Counted from the first letter of the stretch, positions 21,219-29,975 are shown. The stretch is DNA of 64,000 nt from Paenibacillus sedimenti (GCF_014534655.1 NZ_JACVVD010000007.1:62001-126000); one strand, 5' to 3'. The notes: generated from the letters alone by a model not told the origin. Translations and numbers: made by a program.

Positions 21219-21250
21219 TAAGCCCTTGGCGTCTTTACGTCAGGGGCTTA
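21219..21250 (+). terminator. Stem-loop after acnA
   Basis: TAAGCCC/GGGCTTA with an inner TGGCGT/ACGTCA pairing, 12 bases after the stop codon. The trailing T content is modest (ACTTTG), so termination may be partial. Confidence 0.55.
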
Positions 21251-21384
21251 CTTTGTCATCATATCTAATTGATGCTTCAGGAATGCCCGCTGGGATCTTG
21301 ATCCTTCCGGCATATTGAAGCTTCTTACTTCGTACCTAGACTTACACCTACCGATTTTTTTATTTAATGTACTAATATTTCGTA

Positions 21385-21884
21385 TCAATTTCTAACGCCC
21401 GCCGATTTATTTTCAACATAGGCCAGTAATGCTTGCAATACTTTAAACCAAATAGATAAAAAAAGGGTCGAAATCGGTAATAACATTAAGGCATACTTGG
21501 GTGCTAGTTTAAAGTAATCGTACATGATATCATTCGCGGTAATACGATCCTGTGACGAGGTCATCACTTCCTCAAAGCCGTACTTTAAAATTAGCATCAT
21601 TGAAGCACCAAAAGACCCTGCATATAATACAATTATAAACCCTAGAACACCACATAAGATCCAATATACCCATCTTCTAACGTTCTTGAATGCCTCGAAG
21701 TAACCTGAAATACCAGAAATAATAAATACAGGGATCATGGATATCGAAAAAAACCAGAACCATCCCCCAAACGCATACCACCAGCCGCGAAATTCCCGAG
21801 CAATGCAATTATTAAACTCAAGAATAGCATAGTCACAGAACCGCAAACAATACTTACTAATGTTGAGCGTAAATTAATATTAAT
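21385..21884 (-). pseudogene. Membrane protein gene, probably frameshifted near its 5' end
   Basis: The long frame (TTG start at 21846, 153 residues) has no ribosome-binding site, but a strong AGGAGG lies at about 21893-21898. Reading from there in another frame gives NLRSTLVSIVCGSVTMLFLS and LIIALLGNF, a convincing first membrane helix, before a stop. Joining this to the main frame at about 21781-21800 (RGWWYAFGGWFWFFSISMIP) would give one polytopic protein with about four helices. No ATG or GTG lies at the expected start; ATT is the codon in position. This is either a real frameshift, a sequencing error or a mis-read start. Function unknown. Confidence 0.5.
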
Positions 21885-21948
21885 ATTTGATCCCTCCTTT
21901 TTTTATAGAGCCCGCTTCGGTTTTTATCACATTGCCAATAACTGTAGG

Positions 21949-21977
21949 TTGAGCTTCACTCCCCTCCCCCTTATAAT
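21949..21977 (+). promoter_or_regulatory. Promoter of sleB-like gene
   Basis: TTGAGC, 17-base spacer and TATAAT, 26 bases upstream of the start codon at 22004. The near-consensus -10 suggests sigma-A use rather than a forespore sigma, which is worth noting for a cortex-lytic homologue. Confidence 0.5.
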
Positions 21978-22003
21978 GGACAACAGCGAAAGGGGAGATG
22001 ATG

Positions 22004-22663
22004 ATGAAATCATTAAACAAGTTCATCCTCGTCGTGCTGTTCGCGGCAATCGGTGTTACTTCTGCATTTGGCAGTCAAACTCAAACCACCTACGCGGCAA
22101 CAGCGATTCTGAAACGAGGAAGCCAAACCGGAGATGTATGGGACCTGCAATTCCGTTTAAAAATGCTGGGCTATTATACGCCGAAATTAGACGGAATCTA
22201 TGGCGCAACCACAACGGAGGCGGTCCGAAATTTTCAAAGGAATTACGGTTTAACCGCAGATGGCGTTACTGGAACGGATACGTGGAATGCTTTACACACA
22301 TTTTCAGCTAACCGCTACGAATTGGATATCTTAGCGAAACTCATTTACAGCGAAGCGCGCGGCGAACCCTATGTAGGGCAAGTTGCCGTAGGCGCAGTCG
22401 TCATGAACCGACTCCAATCGGCGAAATTCCCGAATAGCATAGAAGATATTGCCTTTCAGCCCGGCGCTTTTACAGCCGTGGATGATGGCCAGTATTGGTT
22501 AACGCCCGGCCGAACCGCTTATTTGGCTGCTCTAGATGCTGTCAAAGGTTGGGATCCTACCAAGGGTGCGCTGTATTACTTTAACCCGGACACAGCGACT
22601 AGTGCGTGGATCTGGTCGCGTCCGCAAACAGTCAAGATCGGTAACCACATCTTTGCAAAATAA
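22004..22663 (+). CDS. sleB: Cell-wall hydrolase, SleB type
   Basis: About 219 residues. An N-terminal signal peptide (hydrophobic FILVVLFAAIGVTSAFG, cleavage likely near TYAA) is followed by a peptidoglycan-binding domain (about 40-100: GDVWDLQFRLKMLGYY, DGIYGATTTEAVRNFQ) and a C-terminal Hydrolase_2 domain (about 110-219: LAKLIYSEARGEPYVGQVAV, ALYYFNPDTATSAWIWSRP) like spore cortex-lytic transglycosylase SleB. Glu in SEARGE is the presumed catalytic acid. Three ATGs run in tandem; the third is used because the AGGGGAG abuts the first. No ypeB partner follows, so a vegetative role is possible. Confidence 0.88.
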   Translation: MKSLNKFILVVLFAAIGVTSAFGSQTQTTYAATAILKRGSQTGDVWDLQFRLKMLGYYTPKLDGIYGATTTEAVRNFQRNYGLTADGVTGTDTWNALHTFSANRYELDILAKLIYSEARGEPYVGQVAVGAVVMNRLQSAKFPNSIEDIAFQPGAFTAVDDGQYWLTPGRTAYLAALDAVKGWDPTKGALYYFNPDTATSAWIWSRPQTVKIGNHIFAK

Positions 22664-22670
22664 TACATGA

Positions 22671-22719
22671 AAAAGAGGTTACCTCTGATCTTAAACAGAT
22701 CAAGGCTAACCTCTTTTTT
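22671..22719. terminator. Bidirectional terminator
   Basis: AAAAGAGGTTA...TAACCTCTTTTTT with an inner TGATCT/AGATCA hairpin. It lies just after the SleB stop and overlaps the 3' end of the convergent CDF gene, serving both. Confidence 0.85.
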
Positions 22720-23677
22720 CGTTTGGCGCGAGCTGCTGTTCATTTTCATACCAAGGGTTGAGATGCACGAGAACCTCGTCTACATCGTTATGTGCATCCA
22801 TGATTTTTTGCTTGATCAGGCGGCTGATATCATGGCCTTCTTGTATCGTTAATGTCCCTGAGACTCCGATCCGGGCGTCAACCAGTATGTAATGACCGTG
22901 CTCGCGTGCCCGTAAGCGATCGATTCTCTTGACTTCCGGTACGGAACGGATCAAATCGGCATACTGTTCGATATACGCAGCGCTTACACTGCGCTCCATT
23001 AGAATGTCGAAGGATTCCTTGCCCATCTCCCAGGCTAATTTCAGTACTAGGAACGAGACGATAATTCCGGCAACGGGATCTCCGTAAGATAGAATGCCCG
23101 CATCATAATGATCTCCGATCAACGCCAAGCCAATACCGACGGAAGCGGCTATAGACGCATATACGTCGGCAAGATGGTCATAAGCCGTGGCGATCAGGCC
23201 TTTACTATTCATCTCTCGCCCCATCCGCATCGTGTAAACGTAGAGTACCTGCTTCCAAATCAACGATATGACAGCTGCGAAAAAAGCAACAATATGAGCC
23301 GGTTCTGGCGGCTCGAAGAGTGCATGAATAGAGTGGTAGCCCATATAGATGGCGGCTCCGCCAAGAATAATGGCAACGATAAAAGCGCCCAGCACCTCGG
23401 CTTTCCCATGGCCATAAGGATGATCTACATCTGCCGGTTTTGAAGAAACCCGCATTGAACTATAGGCGGTGGCGGTCGCTATGACATCTCCCGCGTTATG
23501 AATGCCGTCGGCGATGAGCACTTGGCTTTTGAACAGAATACCGACCACGATTTTGATGGCGGTTAGTACGATGTTACTGACAAGGCTGATCCAGATAGCC
23601 AGCATAGAGTTCGGTTTGCTCATCTCACGCAGCCACTCCCTTCCCTCTTCTAGTATGGCCTGCCGGAAGCAAAACAT
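22706..23677 (-). CDS. Cation diffusion facilitator transporter
   Basis: Up to 323 residues; the start is ambiguous between 23677 and an ATG near 23623 (MSKPNSM). Six membrane segments, with the metal-site residues of the CDF family in VLIADGIHNAGDV (helix 2) and ATAYDHLADVYASI (helix 5), plus the DHPYGHGKAE loop. The C-terminal cytosolic domain (about 220-310) ends in AHNDVDEVLVHLNPW, the usual metal-sensing dimer fold. Likely exports Zn, Mn or Fe(II); which one cannot be read. It sits alone, convergent with sleB. Confidence 0.9.
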   Translation of the reverse strand: MFCFRQAILEEGREWLREMSKPNSMLAIWISLVSNIVLTAIKIVVGILFKSQVLIADGIHNAGDVIATATAYSSMRVSSKPADVDHPYGHGKAEVLGAFIVAIILGGAAIYMGYHSIHALFEPPEPAHIVAFFAAVISLIWKQVLYVYTMRMGREMNSKGLIATAYDHLADVYASIAASVGIGLALIGDHYDAGILSYGDPVAGIIVSFLVLKLAWEMGKESFDILMERSVSAAYIEQYADLIRSVPEVKRIDRLRAREHGHYILVDARIGVSGTLTIQEGHDISRLIKQKIMDAHNDVDEVLVHLNPWYENEQQLAPNEKRG

Positions 23678-23718
23678 CCCCCATCCTTATGCAGCTCCAG
23701 GGTGAGGGATGTTGATGC

Positions 23719-23741
23719 GGTTTCGGCGCAGAGCCGAAACC
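23719..23741. terminator. Perfect hairpin between iclR and CDF gene
   Basis: GGTTTCGGC-GCAGA-GCCGAAACC, a perfect 9-bp stem just downstream of the IclR-family stop. There is no T tract on the minus strand, so it may be a weak terminator or mRNA 3' structure. Confidence 0.4.
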
Positions 23742-23762
23742 GTGAGTACGTATGACGATGCG

Positions 23763-24512
23763 CTAGCGCAGCATCGTGCCCATGCGCCGCGCCGCCTCCA
23801 TAATGAGTGGTGCCTGTTCTTGCATTAGCTCCAGCGTGAGCCTGTTCGCTGGACCGGACACCGCGAGGGCTGCGACCAGCCGGCCCCCGCGGTCAAGCAC
23901 CGGTGCGGACACAGCCGCCGCACCGGGCTCGCGCTCTTCGACGCTCGTGGCGAAGCCCGCGCGTCTTGTATCGCTGAGCTGCTGCAGGAACGCTAGCGGG
24001 TCTAGCCCGGCCGGCCATTCGGCCGAGGCTAGCAGCTGCTCCTGCACCGCAGGCTCAGCAAAGGCGACGAGAACCTTGCTCGAGGCGCCGACGTATAAGG
24101 GCATTCGCGCCCCGACAGGGGCTACGCGGCGAATGGCGTGATTGCTCTGCACGGCTTGGATGCGCACGCGCTCCAGGCCGTCCTGCACGTACAGCGAGAT
24201 CGTCTCGCCGAGCTGGTCGCGCAGCCGCTCCATCTCCGGCAGCAGGATGATGCCGGGGTCGCCTTCTTTAGACAGGTTGGCGGAAAGCTCCCACAGCCTG
24301 TAGCCTAGTCTGTATTTATCTGTGGAGCTATCGCGCATCACGAAACCCTTGCCTTCCAGGGAGGCAAGCAGCCGGTGTACTGTGCTCTTATGTAACTCTA
24401 CTCTGCCGGCAATTTCGGTTAGCGTCAACTCCGATGCCCCCGTAAAACAAAGCAAAATATCCAAAGCGCGCTCAACCGCGCGAACGGTTAATTTAGCATC
24501 TTCCATCGCCAC
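23763..24512 (-). CDS. IclR-family transcriptional regulator
   Basis: A 249-residue regulator: N-terminal winged helix-turn-helix (about 10-65; LTLTEIAGRVELHKSTVHRL is the recognition unit) and a C-terminal IclR effector domain (about 80-249; APVGARMPLYVGASSKVLVA). The first codon appears to be GTG. A GTTTCA-N5-TGAAAC palindrome lies about 85 bases upstream and also in the aconitase leader, suggesting autoregulation and possible control of acnA. The gene is more GC-rich than its neighbours. No catabolic operon lies next to it. Confidence 0.9.
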   Translation of the reverse strand: MAMEDAKLTVRAVERALDILLCFTGASELTLTEIAGRVELHKSTVHRLLASLEGKGFVMRDSSTDKYRLGYRLWELSANLSKEGDPGIILLPEMERLRDQLGETISLYVQDGLERVRIQAVQSNHAIRRVAPVGARMPLYVGASSKVLVAFAEPAVQEQLLASAEWPAGLDPLAFLQQLSDTRRAGFATSVEEREPGAAAVSAPVLDRGGRLVAALAVSGPANRLTLELMQEQAPLIMEAARRMGTMLR

Positions 24513-24596
24513 ACCACTCTCATTATTCGATCATCCACTCTCTATCTAGAGGTATCGACCCTATTTTTAACAGCTGCTCGAAGAAATATATATATA

Positions 24597-24613
24597 GTTT
24601 CACCTTGTGAAAC
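24597..24613. promoter_or_regulatory. Putative operator GTTTCA-N5-TGAAAC
   Basis: A perfect 17-base palindrome (GTTTCACCTTGTGAAAC) upstream of the IclR-family gene, with the same half-sites and spacing as the one in the acnA leader at 18442-18458. Confidence 0.55.
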
Positions 24614-24719
24614 CAGTTACCACTAGTATAACGAAACTGCTCAGCCCAGTAAAGGTAAACATCTGTTTTATTCATTGTTACAGAAAGATTACAACAGGCT
24701 TACAATTGCCGCACCCTCA

Positions 24720-24748
24720 TTGACTTGTAAGCGCATACAAATTAAAAT
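24720..24748 (+). promoter_or_regulatory. Promoter with embedded cre (CcpA) box
   Basis: TTGACT, 17-base spacer, TAAAAT. The spacer begins with TGTAAGCGCATACA (24726-24739), a full match to the catabolite-responsive element consensus TGNAANCGNWNNCA. A site between -35 and -10 would let CcpA block the promoter when a preferred sugar is present. Confidence 0.7.
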
Positions 24749-24867
24749 TAAGTTAAGAGAATACTTATCTGAATATTTCAACAACTTACCATCTTTTCCC
24801 TGACACCTCGAACTGACACCAGGGCAAGATTACACTGATTTATGAACCATTGAGGGAGGGAATCGCC

Positions 24868-25884
24868 ATGTCAACCACTTCTATCACGCCTGGATCAGGC
24901 TCGCTGCAATCGCCTTTGGATCAGGTGGTTACCCGCCCGATCATACGCAAAAAAAAGCTGGTTTTCACCATCCTTATCTCTTTCCTGCTTTTATGCACCT
25001 CTTTGCTGCTTTCCTTTCATGCTTACATAGCTTGGACACTTGCGCGGCCGCACATCGACCCGCTGCATTCCAATCCGATGCAAGCCGTCGGACTCCGTTA
25101 TAACAACATAACCTTTCCAAGCCGCAACGGCGCTTCCAATCTGGAGGGTTGGATGATTCCGGGCAACTCTAACAAAACAGTCATTTTCTCGCATGGGTAC
25201 GGCGGAAACCGCGAAGAGCTGTGGGTGCCGATCTATAATTTAGCCCGCGAGCTTCATAAGCAGAAATACAATGTCCTGATGTTTGATTATGGTTATGTTC
25301 ATCCCGACAATGAACGTCTGATGACCGGCGGGATTCAGGAATCCCAAGAGCTGCTGGGAGCGGTTGACTATATGAAGCAGCTTATCGATGGCCCTATTTA
25401 TATATGGGGATTCTCAATGGGAGCAGGAACAGCTCTGCAAGCTGCACTTCAAAGCGGTACTGATATTGCCGGCATGATTCTGGATAGTACCTTTTTACTC
25501 AACCCTGATACGCTGTACCACAATATGAAACAGTATGTAAATGTGCCAAAATTCCCTTCATTGCCGCTCGTCCGTTTGTTTTTCCCGCTTCTGAACGGCG
25601 TAAGCCTGCATGAAGTGCCTTACAATAAAGTAACGAGCACTGCCTATCCGATGCCGATTTTCTTCATTCACGGCACGGCTGACAATAAAGCGCCACATGG
25701 CATGATTGAGGATATGTTCAAGAAGCAAAAGGATACATCCGACAAGCTCTGGATCATCCCGAACGCCCAGCATGAGCTTCTCTATCGCGCCGAACCGCAA
25801 GCTTACCTTAAGCGAACACTTAACTTCCTGCAAGAGATTCAATCTCCTGCGCACGCTGAACTTGGTATTCCCTCCTCCCTATAA
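24868..25884 (+). CDS. Alpha/beta hydrolase, membrane-anchored
   Basis: About 338 residues. A single N-terminal membrane segment (residues about 26-52) is followed by an alpha/beta hydrolase domain: oxyanion region FSHGYGGNREE, nucleophile elbow GFSMGAG with the catalytic Ser, acid Asp in HGTADNKAP and His in NAQHELLY. It resembles Bacillus YqkD/YfhR-like hydrolases of unknown substrate. GAGGGAGGGAATCGCC fixes the ATG at 24868. The cre box in its promoter predicts carbon-catabolite repression. It is followed by a strong terminator. Confidence 0.85.
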   Translation: MSTTSITPGSGSLQSPLDQVVTRPIIRKKKLVFTILISFLLLCTSLLLSFHAYIAWTLARPHIDPLHSNPMQAVGLRYNNITFPSRNGASNLEGWMIPGNSNKTVIFSHGYGGNREELWVPIYNLARELHKQKYNVLMFDYGYVHPDNERLMTGGIQESQELLGAVDYMKQLIDGPIYIWGFSMGAGTALQAALQSGTDIAGMILDSTFLLNPDTLYHNMKQYVNVPKFPSLPLVRLFFPLLNGVSLHEVPYNKVTSTAYPMPIFFIHGTADNKAPHGMIEDMFKKQKDTSDKLWIIPNAQHELLYRAEPQAYLKRTLNFLQEIQSPAHAELGIPSSL

Positions 25885-25887
25885 AAT

Positions 25888-25915
25888 CGACCCCTTACGG
25901 GGTCGGTATTTTTTT
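25888..25915 (+). terminator. Intrinsic terminator after hydrolase gene
   Basis: GACCCC-TTAC-GGGGTC followed by GGTATTTTTTT, starting a few bases after the stop codon. Confidence 0.85.
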
Positions 25916-25936
25916 GTAAAGACCTTTCCCGCAGCA

Positions 25937-25961
25937 CAAAAGACCCGCATAGCGCGGGTCT
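25937..25961 (-). terminator. Intrinsic terminator after tagO-like gene
   Basis: AGACCCGC-GCTAT-GCGGGTCT followed by TTTTGTG on the minus strand; convergent with the terminator just to its left. Confidence 0.75.
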
Positions 25962-25971
25962 GGTCCGGTTT

Positions 25972-26946
25972 CTAGACTTTTAAAAGCAGCAGAATAATGG
26001 AGGATAGACTTAGGCATCCGCTGATTAAACAAAGGAATACGACTACTTGCTTCGGGCTTAAGCCTGTTCGCAGCAGACGGAAATGAGCTTGGCTTGCGTC
26101 CGCTTGATAAATCGGCTTGCCTTGCAATAAGCGCTTAATGACCACGAATATATTATCAAAAATCGGCACTCCCAGCGCCAGAATCGGTATGAAGAGCGAT
26201 AGCACCGTCGCCTGCTTGAACGCTCCGTCCAGTGCGATGACGCTCAGAATAAATCCCAGGAATGTCGCGCCTGCATCTCCCATAAACACTTTAGCCGGAG
26301 GCTTGTTATACCGCAGGTAAGCTACCGTGACTCCAACTAAAATAATGGCCATCATGGCGGAATCGCTTTGCCCTTTCGCTAACGCGACTACAAAGAGTGT
26401 AACGGCGGATATCGCGGATAACCCGCCGGCTAAGCCATCCATTCCGTCCGAAAAATTAATGACTGTAGTGACGCCGAAAATCCATAGTATCGTTAAGATA
26501 AACTGAAGCCAGCCGGGAAGATCGACAAATCCTCCGCTGAAAGGATTGTAAAACCCATTGAAAGAAATGCCTGAAGCATATACAAGTACAGCAGCCGATA
26601 CTTGCACGACCAGCTTGGGGAGAGTCGGAAAATCTTTGCCCTGCGTCTTAAACCAATCATCTACGGTGCCGATTGCGAGCAGAAGAAGCGATCCTGCCAG
26701 TATAGCCCCCGTTTGCATCGAATACCCTTTTATATGAATGAAATACGTGACTGTAAAACCTATAAAAATTGCGTAACTGGCTGTCAGAGGGATCGGTTCC
26801 CGATGTATTTTTCTTTCGACGTCTTTACGCGGCTTGTCCACAAAATCCAGGCGAAATGCCAACTTTCCAAGCGGCGGGATTAATAAATACACAATAAAAA
26901 AAGATAATATGAAGGCAATTGCGTATGTAATAATAACCATCTCCAA
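25972..26946 (-). CDS. tagO: Undecaprenyl-phosphate GlcNAc-1-phosphate transferase (TagO/WecA type)
   Basis: A polytopic MraY/WecA-family protein of 324 residues with about ten membrane segments. Signature loops: FVDKPRKDVERKIHREPIPL (near 35-53), LLAIGTVDDWFKTQGK with the Asp pair, INFSDGMDGLAGGLSAIS with the catalytic Asp, and FMGDAGATFLGF. It would load GlcNAc-1-P on undecaprenyl phosphate to start wall teichoic acid or other envelope glycan synthesis. The first codon is TTG at 26946 or ATG at 26940; neither has an ideal ribosome-binding site. Confidence 0.9.
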   Translation of the reverse strand: MEMVIITYAIAFILSFFIVYLLIPPLGKLAFRLDFVDKPRKDVERKIHREPIPLTASYAIFIGFTVTYFIHIKGYSMQTGAILAGSLLLLAIGTVDDWFKTQGKDFPTLPKLVVQVSAAVLVYASGISFNGFYNPFSGGFVDLPGWLQFILTILWIFGVTTVINFSDGMDGLAGGLSAISAVTLFVVALAKGQSDSAMMAIILVGVTVAYLRYNKPPAKVFMGDAGATFLGFILSVIALDGAFKQATVLSLFIPILALGVPIFDNIFVVIKRLLQGKPIYQADASQAHFRLLRTGLSPKQVVVFLCLISGCLSLSSIILLLLKV

Positions 26947-27099
26947 TTATGATTTTTTGAGGCCTCCGTCATGTTAAGGATTCTCCATTGGAATCGCAGC
27001 TATACGAATGGGGATCGCCCAATTCTTCGCTATATTATAGACCGTTTCTCATACAAATAAGTTCAATATATGCGAATTTTCGCGTCCTTTAAAAACAAC

Positions 27100-27138
27100 A
27101 AAAAAACGGCCCGCTCGCATGGATGCGATCTTAGGCCG
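27100..27138 (-). terminator. Intrinsic terminator after dGTPase gene
   Basis: CGGCC...GGCCG with an inner GCAT/ATGC hairpin, followed by GTTTTTTTG on the minus strand. Confidence 0.7.
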
Positions 27139-27144
27139 CTTGTA

Positions 27145-28464
27145 TTAATCCATCTCATAAATCGAGCCTGACTTGCTCGCGAACAGCTCTGCGTATACTT
27201 TCTCCGCATAAGCGTCCGTCATCCCCGATATGTAATCGGCGATGAAGCGCGGCCAGCTCCATTTGTCCTTATGGCGTTCGTAGCTGTCCATCCAATCGGG
27301 CGGGATGATCCACTGGCCCTTGTCAGGGTTGATGAAAGAGTTCCATAGGCTTTCCACGATGATTTCGCTGCGCTTTTGCAGGCGCTGAACGCGGAAGTCC
27401 TTGATGAGCGTGACCCAGGCCAGCTTTTTCAAAATTTCCATTGTCCGCAGCAGTGTCATGTCTTCGGCATCATCTTTGACGAGGGTAACCTTTTTCCATC
27501 CTTTATCGGGATCGTCGATGATGTCCAGACTGTTAGCGAATGAGCTGACCCAACGGGCTTTCATTTCGCGGCGCGTTCGCGACTCCTCCCGGTTGCACTC
27601 GGCGAAAATTTGCTGCCACTGTTCCAGATAGTCGGAAAGCACCTGGTGCACCATCGCCTCAATGTCTACCTGTTCCCAGCCGAATTTATTGTTATTCGGA
27701 TCGTTCAAGATCTCCATGACGAGATGGCGATTAAGCCGCTGATCCTCGAAGAAGGTGGCATTCATCTGAATTTTACCGGCCCGGATGCCGTCTTCAATGT
27801 CGTGCGTGGAATAGGCGATGTCATCACATAGATCCATCAGCTGCGCTTCCAGCGTGGAACACCCTTCCGGCATTTGCCAAGCCGAACGAAGCTCGCGGAT
27901 GATGGCCCACTCAGCTCCATATACGCCTTTCAGTCTGCCTTCTTCTTCGATCAGGAACGGGTATTTATTAATACCAAGCAGTACAGCGGAAGTTAGATCG
28001 AGGCCGCTATCGCTTCCTGCCCGCTTTTCCAAAAACATCAGGATCCGAAAATTTTGTGCATTCCCCTCATATTTCAGCCCATAGTCCTTCATCAGAAGGT
28101 GGTTCAGCACCTCTTCTCCTTTATGACCGAATGGCGGGTGACCGAAGTCATGTGCAAGCGAGGCGCATTCCACAACCGTAGGATCAATGATTAACCCGGG
28201 ATGCTCCCGCTTTTTCAGAAAAGGGTTCGTGCGCTCAAGCCGTTTCGCCACTTCGCGGGCAATCTGGGCGACTTCGAGCGAGTGTGTTAGCCTTGTCCGG
28301 TAGTAATCCCCCGAGCCTGCTCCGAATACTTGAGACTTGCCCTGCAGCCTGCGAAATGCCGGCGATTGAATCAATCTGGCGTAATCTCTTTCAAATTCAT
28401 CCCGTTCTTCGCTCAGTTTAGAGGAAGCGGCCTCACCCGGCCGAAATTTCCGTATGTTGTTCAT
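27145..28464 (-). CDS. dgt: dGTP triphosphohydrolase-like HD protein
   Basis: About 439 residues. The HD-domain metal ligands are in RTRLTHSLEVAQIAR (His) and ECASLAHDFGHPPFGHKGEE (His-Asp), with the later Asp in MDLCDDIAYSTHDIEDG, as in the dGTPase/dNTPase family that hydrolyses deoxynucleoside triphosphates to nucleoside and tripolyphosphate. The start at 28464 (MNNIRKFRPG) follows GGGAGGCGAACTT; the longer frame adds a 22-residue non-conserved tail. Single-gene unit with its own terminator. Confidence 0.88.
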   Translation of the reverse strand: MNNIRKFRPGEAASSKLSEERDEFERDYARLIQSPAFRRLQGKSQVFGAGSGDYYRTRLTHSLEVAQIAREVAKRLERTNPFLKKREHPGLIIDPTVVECASLAHDFGHPPFGHKGEEVLNHLLMKDYGLKYEGNAQNFRILMFLEKRAGSDSGLDLTSAVLLGINKYPFLIEEEGRLKGVYGAEWAIIRELRSAWQMPEGCSTLEAQLMDLCDDIAYSTHDIEDGIRAGKIQMNATFFEDQRLNRHLVMEILNDPNNNKFGWEQVDIEAMVHQVLSDYLEQWQQIFAECNREESRTRREMKARWVSSFANSLDIIDDPDKGWKKVTLVKDDAEDMTLLRTMEILKKLAWVTLIKDFRVQRLQKRSEIIVESLWNSFINPDKGQWIIPPDWMDSYERHKDKWSWPRFIADYISGMTDAYAEKVYAELFASKSGSIYEMD

Positions 28465-28615
28465 AAGTTCGCCTCCCTCTTTACCAATACGTAATTCCTC
28501 TTGTCCTTCTTTCAGTTTATGCTTCAGCATGTACGATTGTCACATGAGTGAACTTTTATGATAAAGAATACTATATCCATCCGCTGTACAACAAGCCATA
28601 CCTCTATCATGCTGC

Positions 28616-28662
28616 AAAAAAAAGGGATGCTGCACAAGACCATTGTCATTGCGCACATCCCT
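28616..28662 (-). terminator. Intrinsic terminator after folE
   Basis: AGGGATG...CATCCCT with an inner GCGCA/TTGTGC pairing, followed by eight T on the minus strand. Confidence 0.85.
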
Positions 28663-28671
28663 ATGGTCAGC

Positions 28672-29259
28672 TTATTTTAAAAGCGATAAAAACTCCGAGC
28701 GCAGCGTCGAATCTGTACGGAAGGAACCGCGCACAGCGGATGTTACCGTCTGGCTGCCGTACTTTTTGACGCCTCTGGAACACATGCACATGTGTTCGCC
28801 TTCAACGACGACCATGACGCCATGCGGCCTCAGCACCTCATCCAGAATGTCGGCGATTTCGGAAGTAATCCGCTCCTGGACCTGCAGCTTGCGGGTTATG
28901 ACGTCGACCAGACGAGCGAATTTACTCAAACCGGCTACTTTGCCGCTAGGCAGGTAGCCCACGTGCACTTTGCCGAAAAATGGTGCCATATGATGCTCAC
29001 ATTGACTGTAATATACGATATCTTTAATGATAACAAGTTCTTCGTGCTGTTCGTCAAAGGTTACACCCAGCACATCGCGCGGATTAGCTGAATAACCTGC
29101 GAAAATTTCTTCATACATCCGGGTTACGCGAGCCGGCGTATCCAGCAACCCTTCCCGGTCCACATCTTCACCGATCAAGCGCAAAATCTCTCTGACATGC
29201 TTCTCAATGAGCTCGCGATTTTCGGCGACTTTCACATTTTTATATTCGATAGATGCCAT
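28672..29259 (-). CDS. folE: GTP cyclohydrolase I
   Basis: A 195-residue type I GTP cyclohydrolase, the first step of folate and queuosine precursor synthesis (GTP to 7,8-dihydroneopterin triphosphate). Zn ligands are in SQCEHHMAPF (Cys, His) and MCMCSRGV (Cys); the LSKFARLVDVIT, RLQVQERIT-like and VEGEHMC segments are canonical. The start at 29259 follows AAAGGAGTGG. It begins 20 bases after the TetR-family stop, so the two form an operon. A QueG gene lies about 3 kb upstream on the same strand. Confidence 0.95.
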   Translation of the reverse strand: MASIEYKNVKVAENRELIEKHVREILRLIGEDVDREGLLDTPARVTRMYEEIFAGYSANPRDVLGVTFDEQHEELVIIKDIVYYSQCEHHMAPFFGKVHVGYLPSGKVAGLSKFARLVDVITRKLQVQERITSEIADILDEVLRPHGVMVVVEGEHMCMCSRGVKKYGSQTVTSAVRGSFRTDSTLRSEFLSLLK

Positions 29260-29279
29260 CTTCTTCCACTCCTTTTCCT

Positions 29280-29858
29280 CTACCCCATGCAAACCTTTAA
29301 CAGCTTGATGCTGTCCCGTAAAGCTCTGCTCTCCTTATGCGTCTTCGTCAGCAGCAAACCGCCCTGCAGCAGCGATACGATAGGAAGAGCCAGTTCGGAA
29401 GGCGCCAAGCCCTTAAGCGTCAATTCCCCTTGATTGCGCCCCTCCTGAAGGCAGGCAAAGACCTTAGCTTCAAGCTCATTGAAAAAGCTGCTCAGCGGCT
29501 TGCGCAGTACCTCAGATCGGTCGCTAAGCTCCAGAGCCAAATTGCCAAAGAAACAACCTTTTCGACATTCATGCTCCTCGCAAAAGGTCAGCATCCGATT
29601 AAACAATTCTATGATGCGTTGTTTCGGCGACATCTGCAAGTTGCCCAGACTCGGTTCCAGCACGGACTCCCGCATCTCCTGCACTTTACGTTCAATGACT
29701 TTCACGCCAAGCTCTTCTTTGCTTTTGAAGTGATAGTAGAAATTGCTTTTGCATACACCGCTGCTCGACAGTATCTCTTCCAGACCCGTACCCTGAAAGC
29801 CCTGATCGTGAAACAAGTCCATCGCAGCTTCCATGATTCGGTCTTTATTGTTTGTCAT
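29280..29858 (-). CDS. TetR/AcrR-family transcriptional regulator
   Basis: A 192-residue repressor. The N-terminal helix-turn-helix (residues about 5-50; DQGFQGTGLEEILSSSGVCK then SNFYYHFKSKEEL) is typical. The C-terminal ligand domain contains CRKGCFFGNLALELSD, a segment common in one branch of YxaF/LmrA-like regulators. It is the first gene of a pair with folE, an unusual companion for folate synthesis, so it may govern folE or merely share its mRNA. Confidence 0.88.
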   Translation of the reverse strand: MTNNKDRIMEAAMDLFHDQGFQGTGLEEILSSSGVCKSNFYYHFKSKEELGVKVIERKVQEMRESVLEPSLGNLQMSPKQRIIELFNRMLTFCEEHECRKGCFFGNLALELSDRSEVLRKPLSSFFNELEAKVFACLQEGRNQGELTLKGLAPSELALPIVSLLQGGLLLTKTHKESRALRDSIKLLKVCMG

Positions 29859-29975
29859 GCGTGTGCCACCTCTGGATAGTACTGGTACGTCCTACTCATG
29901 CCGGACGGTAACAGGAAGGGCTCGTGCCGACAGCCGTTTGTACGGTTTGACGGCAAAGCCCTCTGAACGCTTATT

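Noticed and set aside
24520-24560. TCGATCATC...CTAGAGGTATCGACC resembling the dispersed repeat
   Set aside because: Only short blocks match and order differs from the true copies; judged coincidental.
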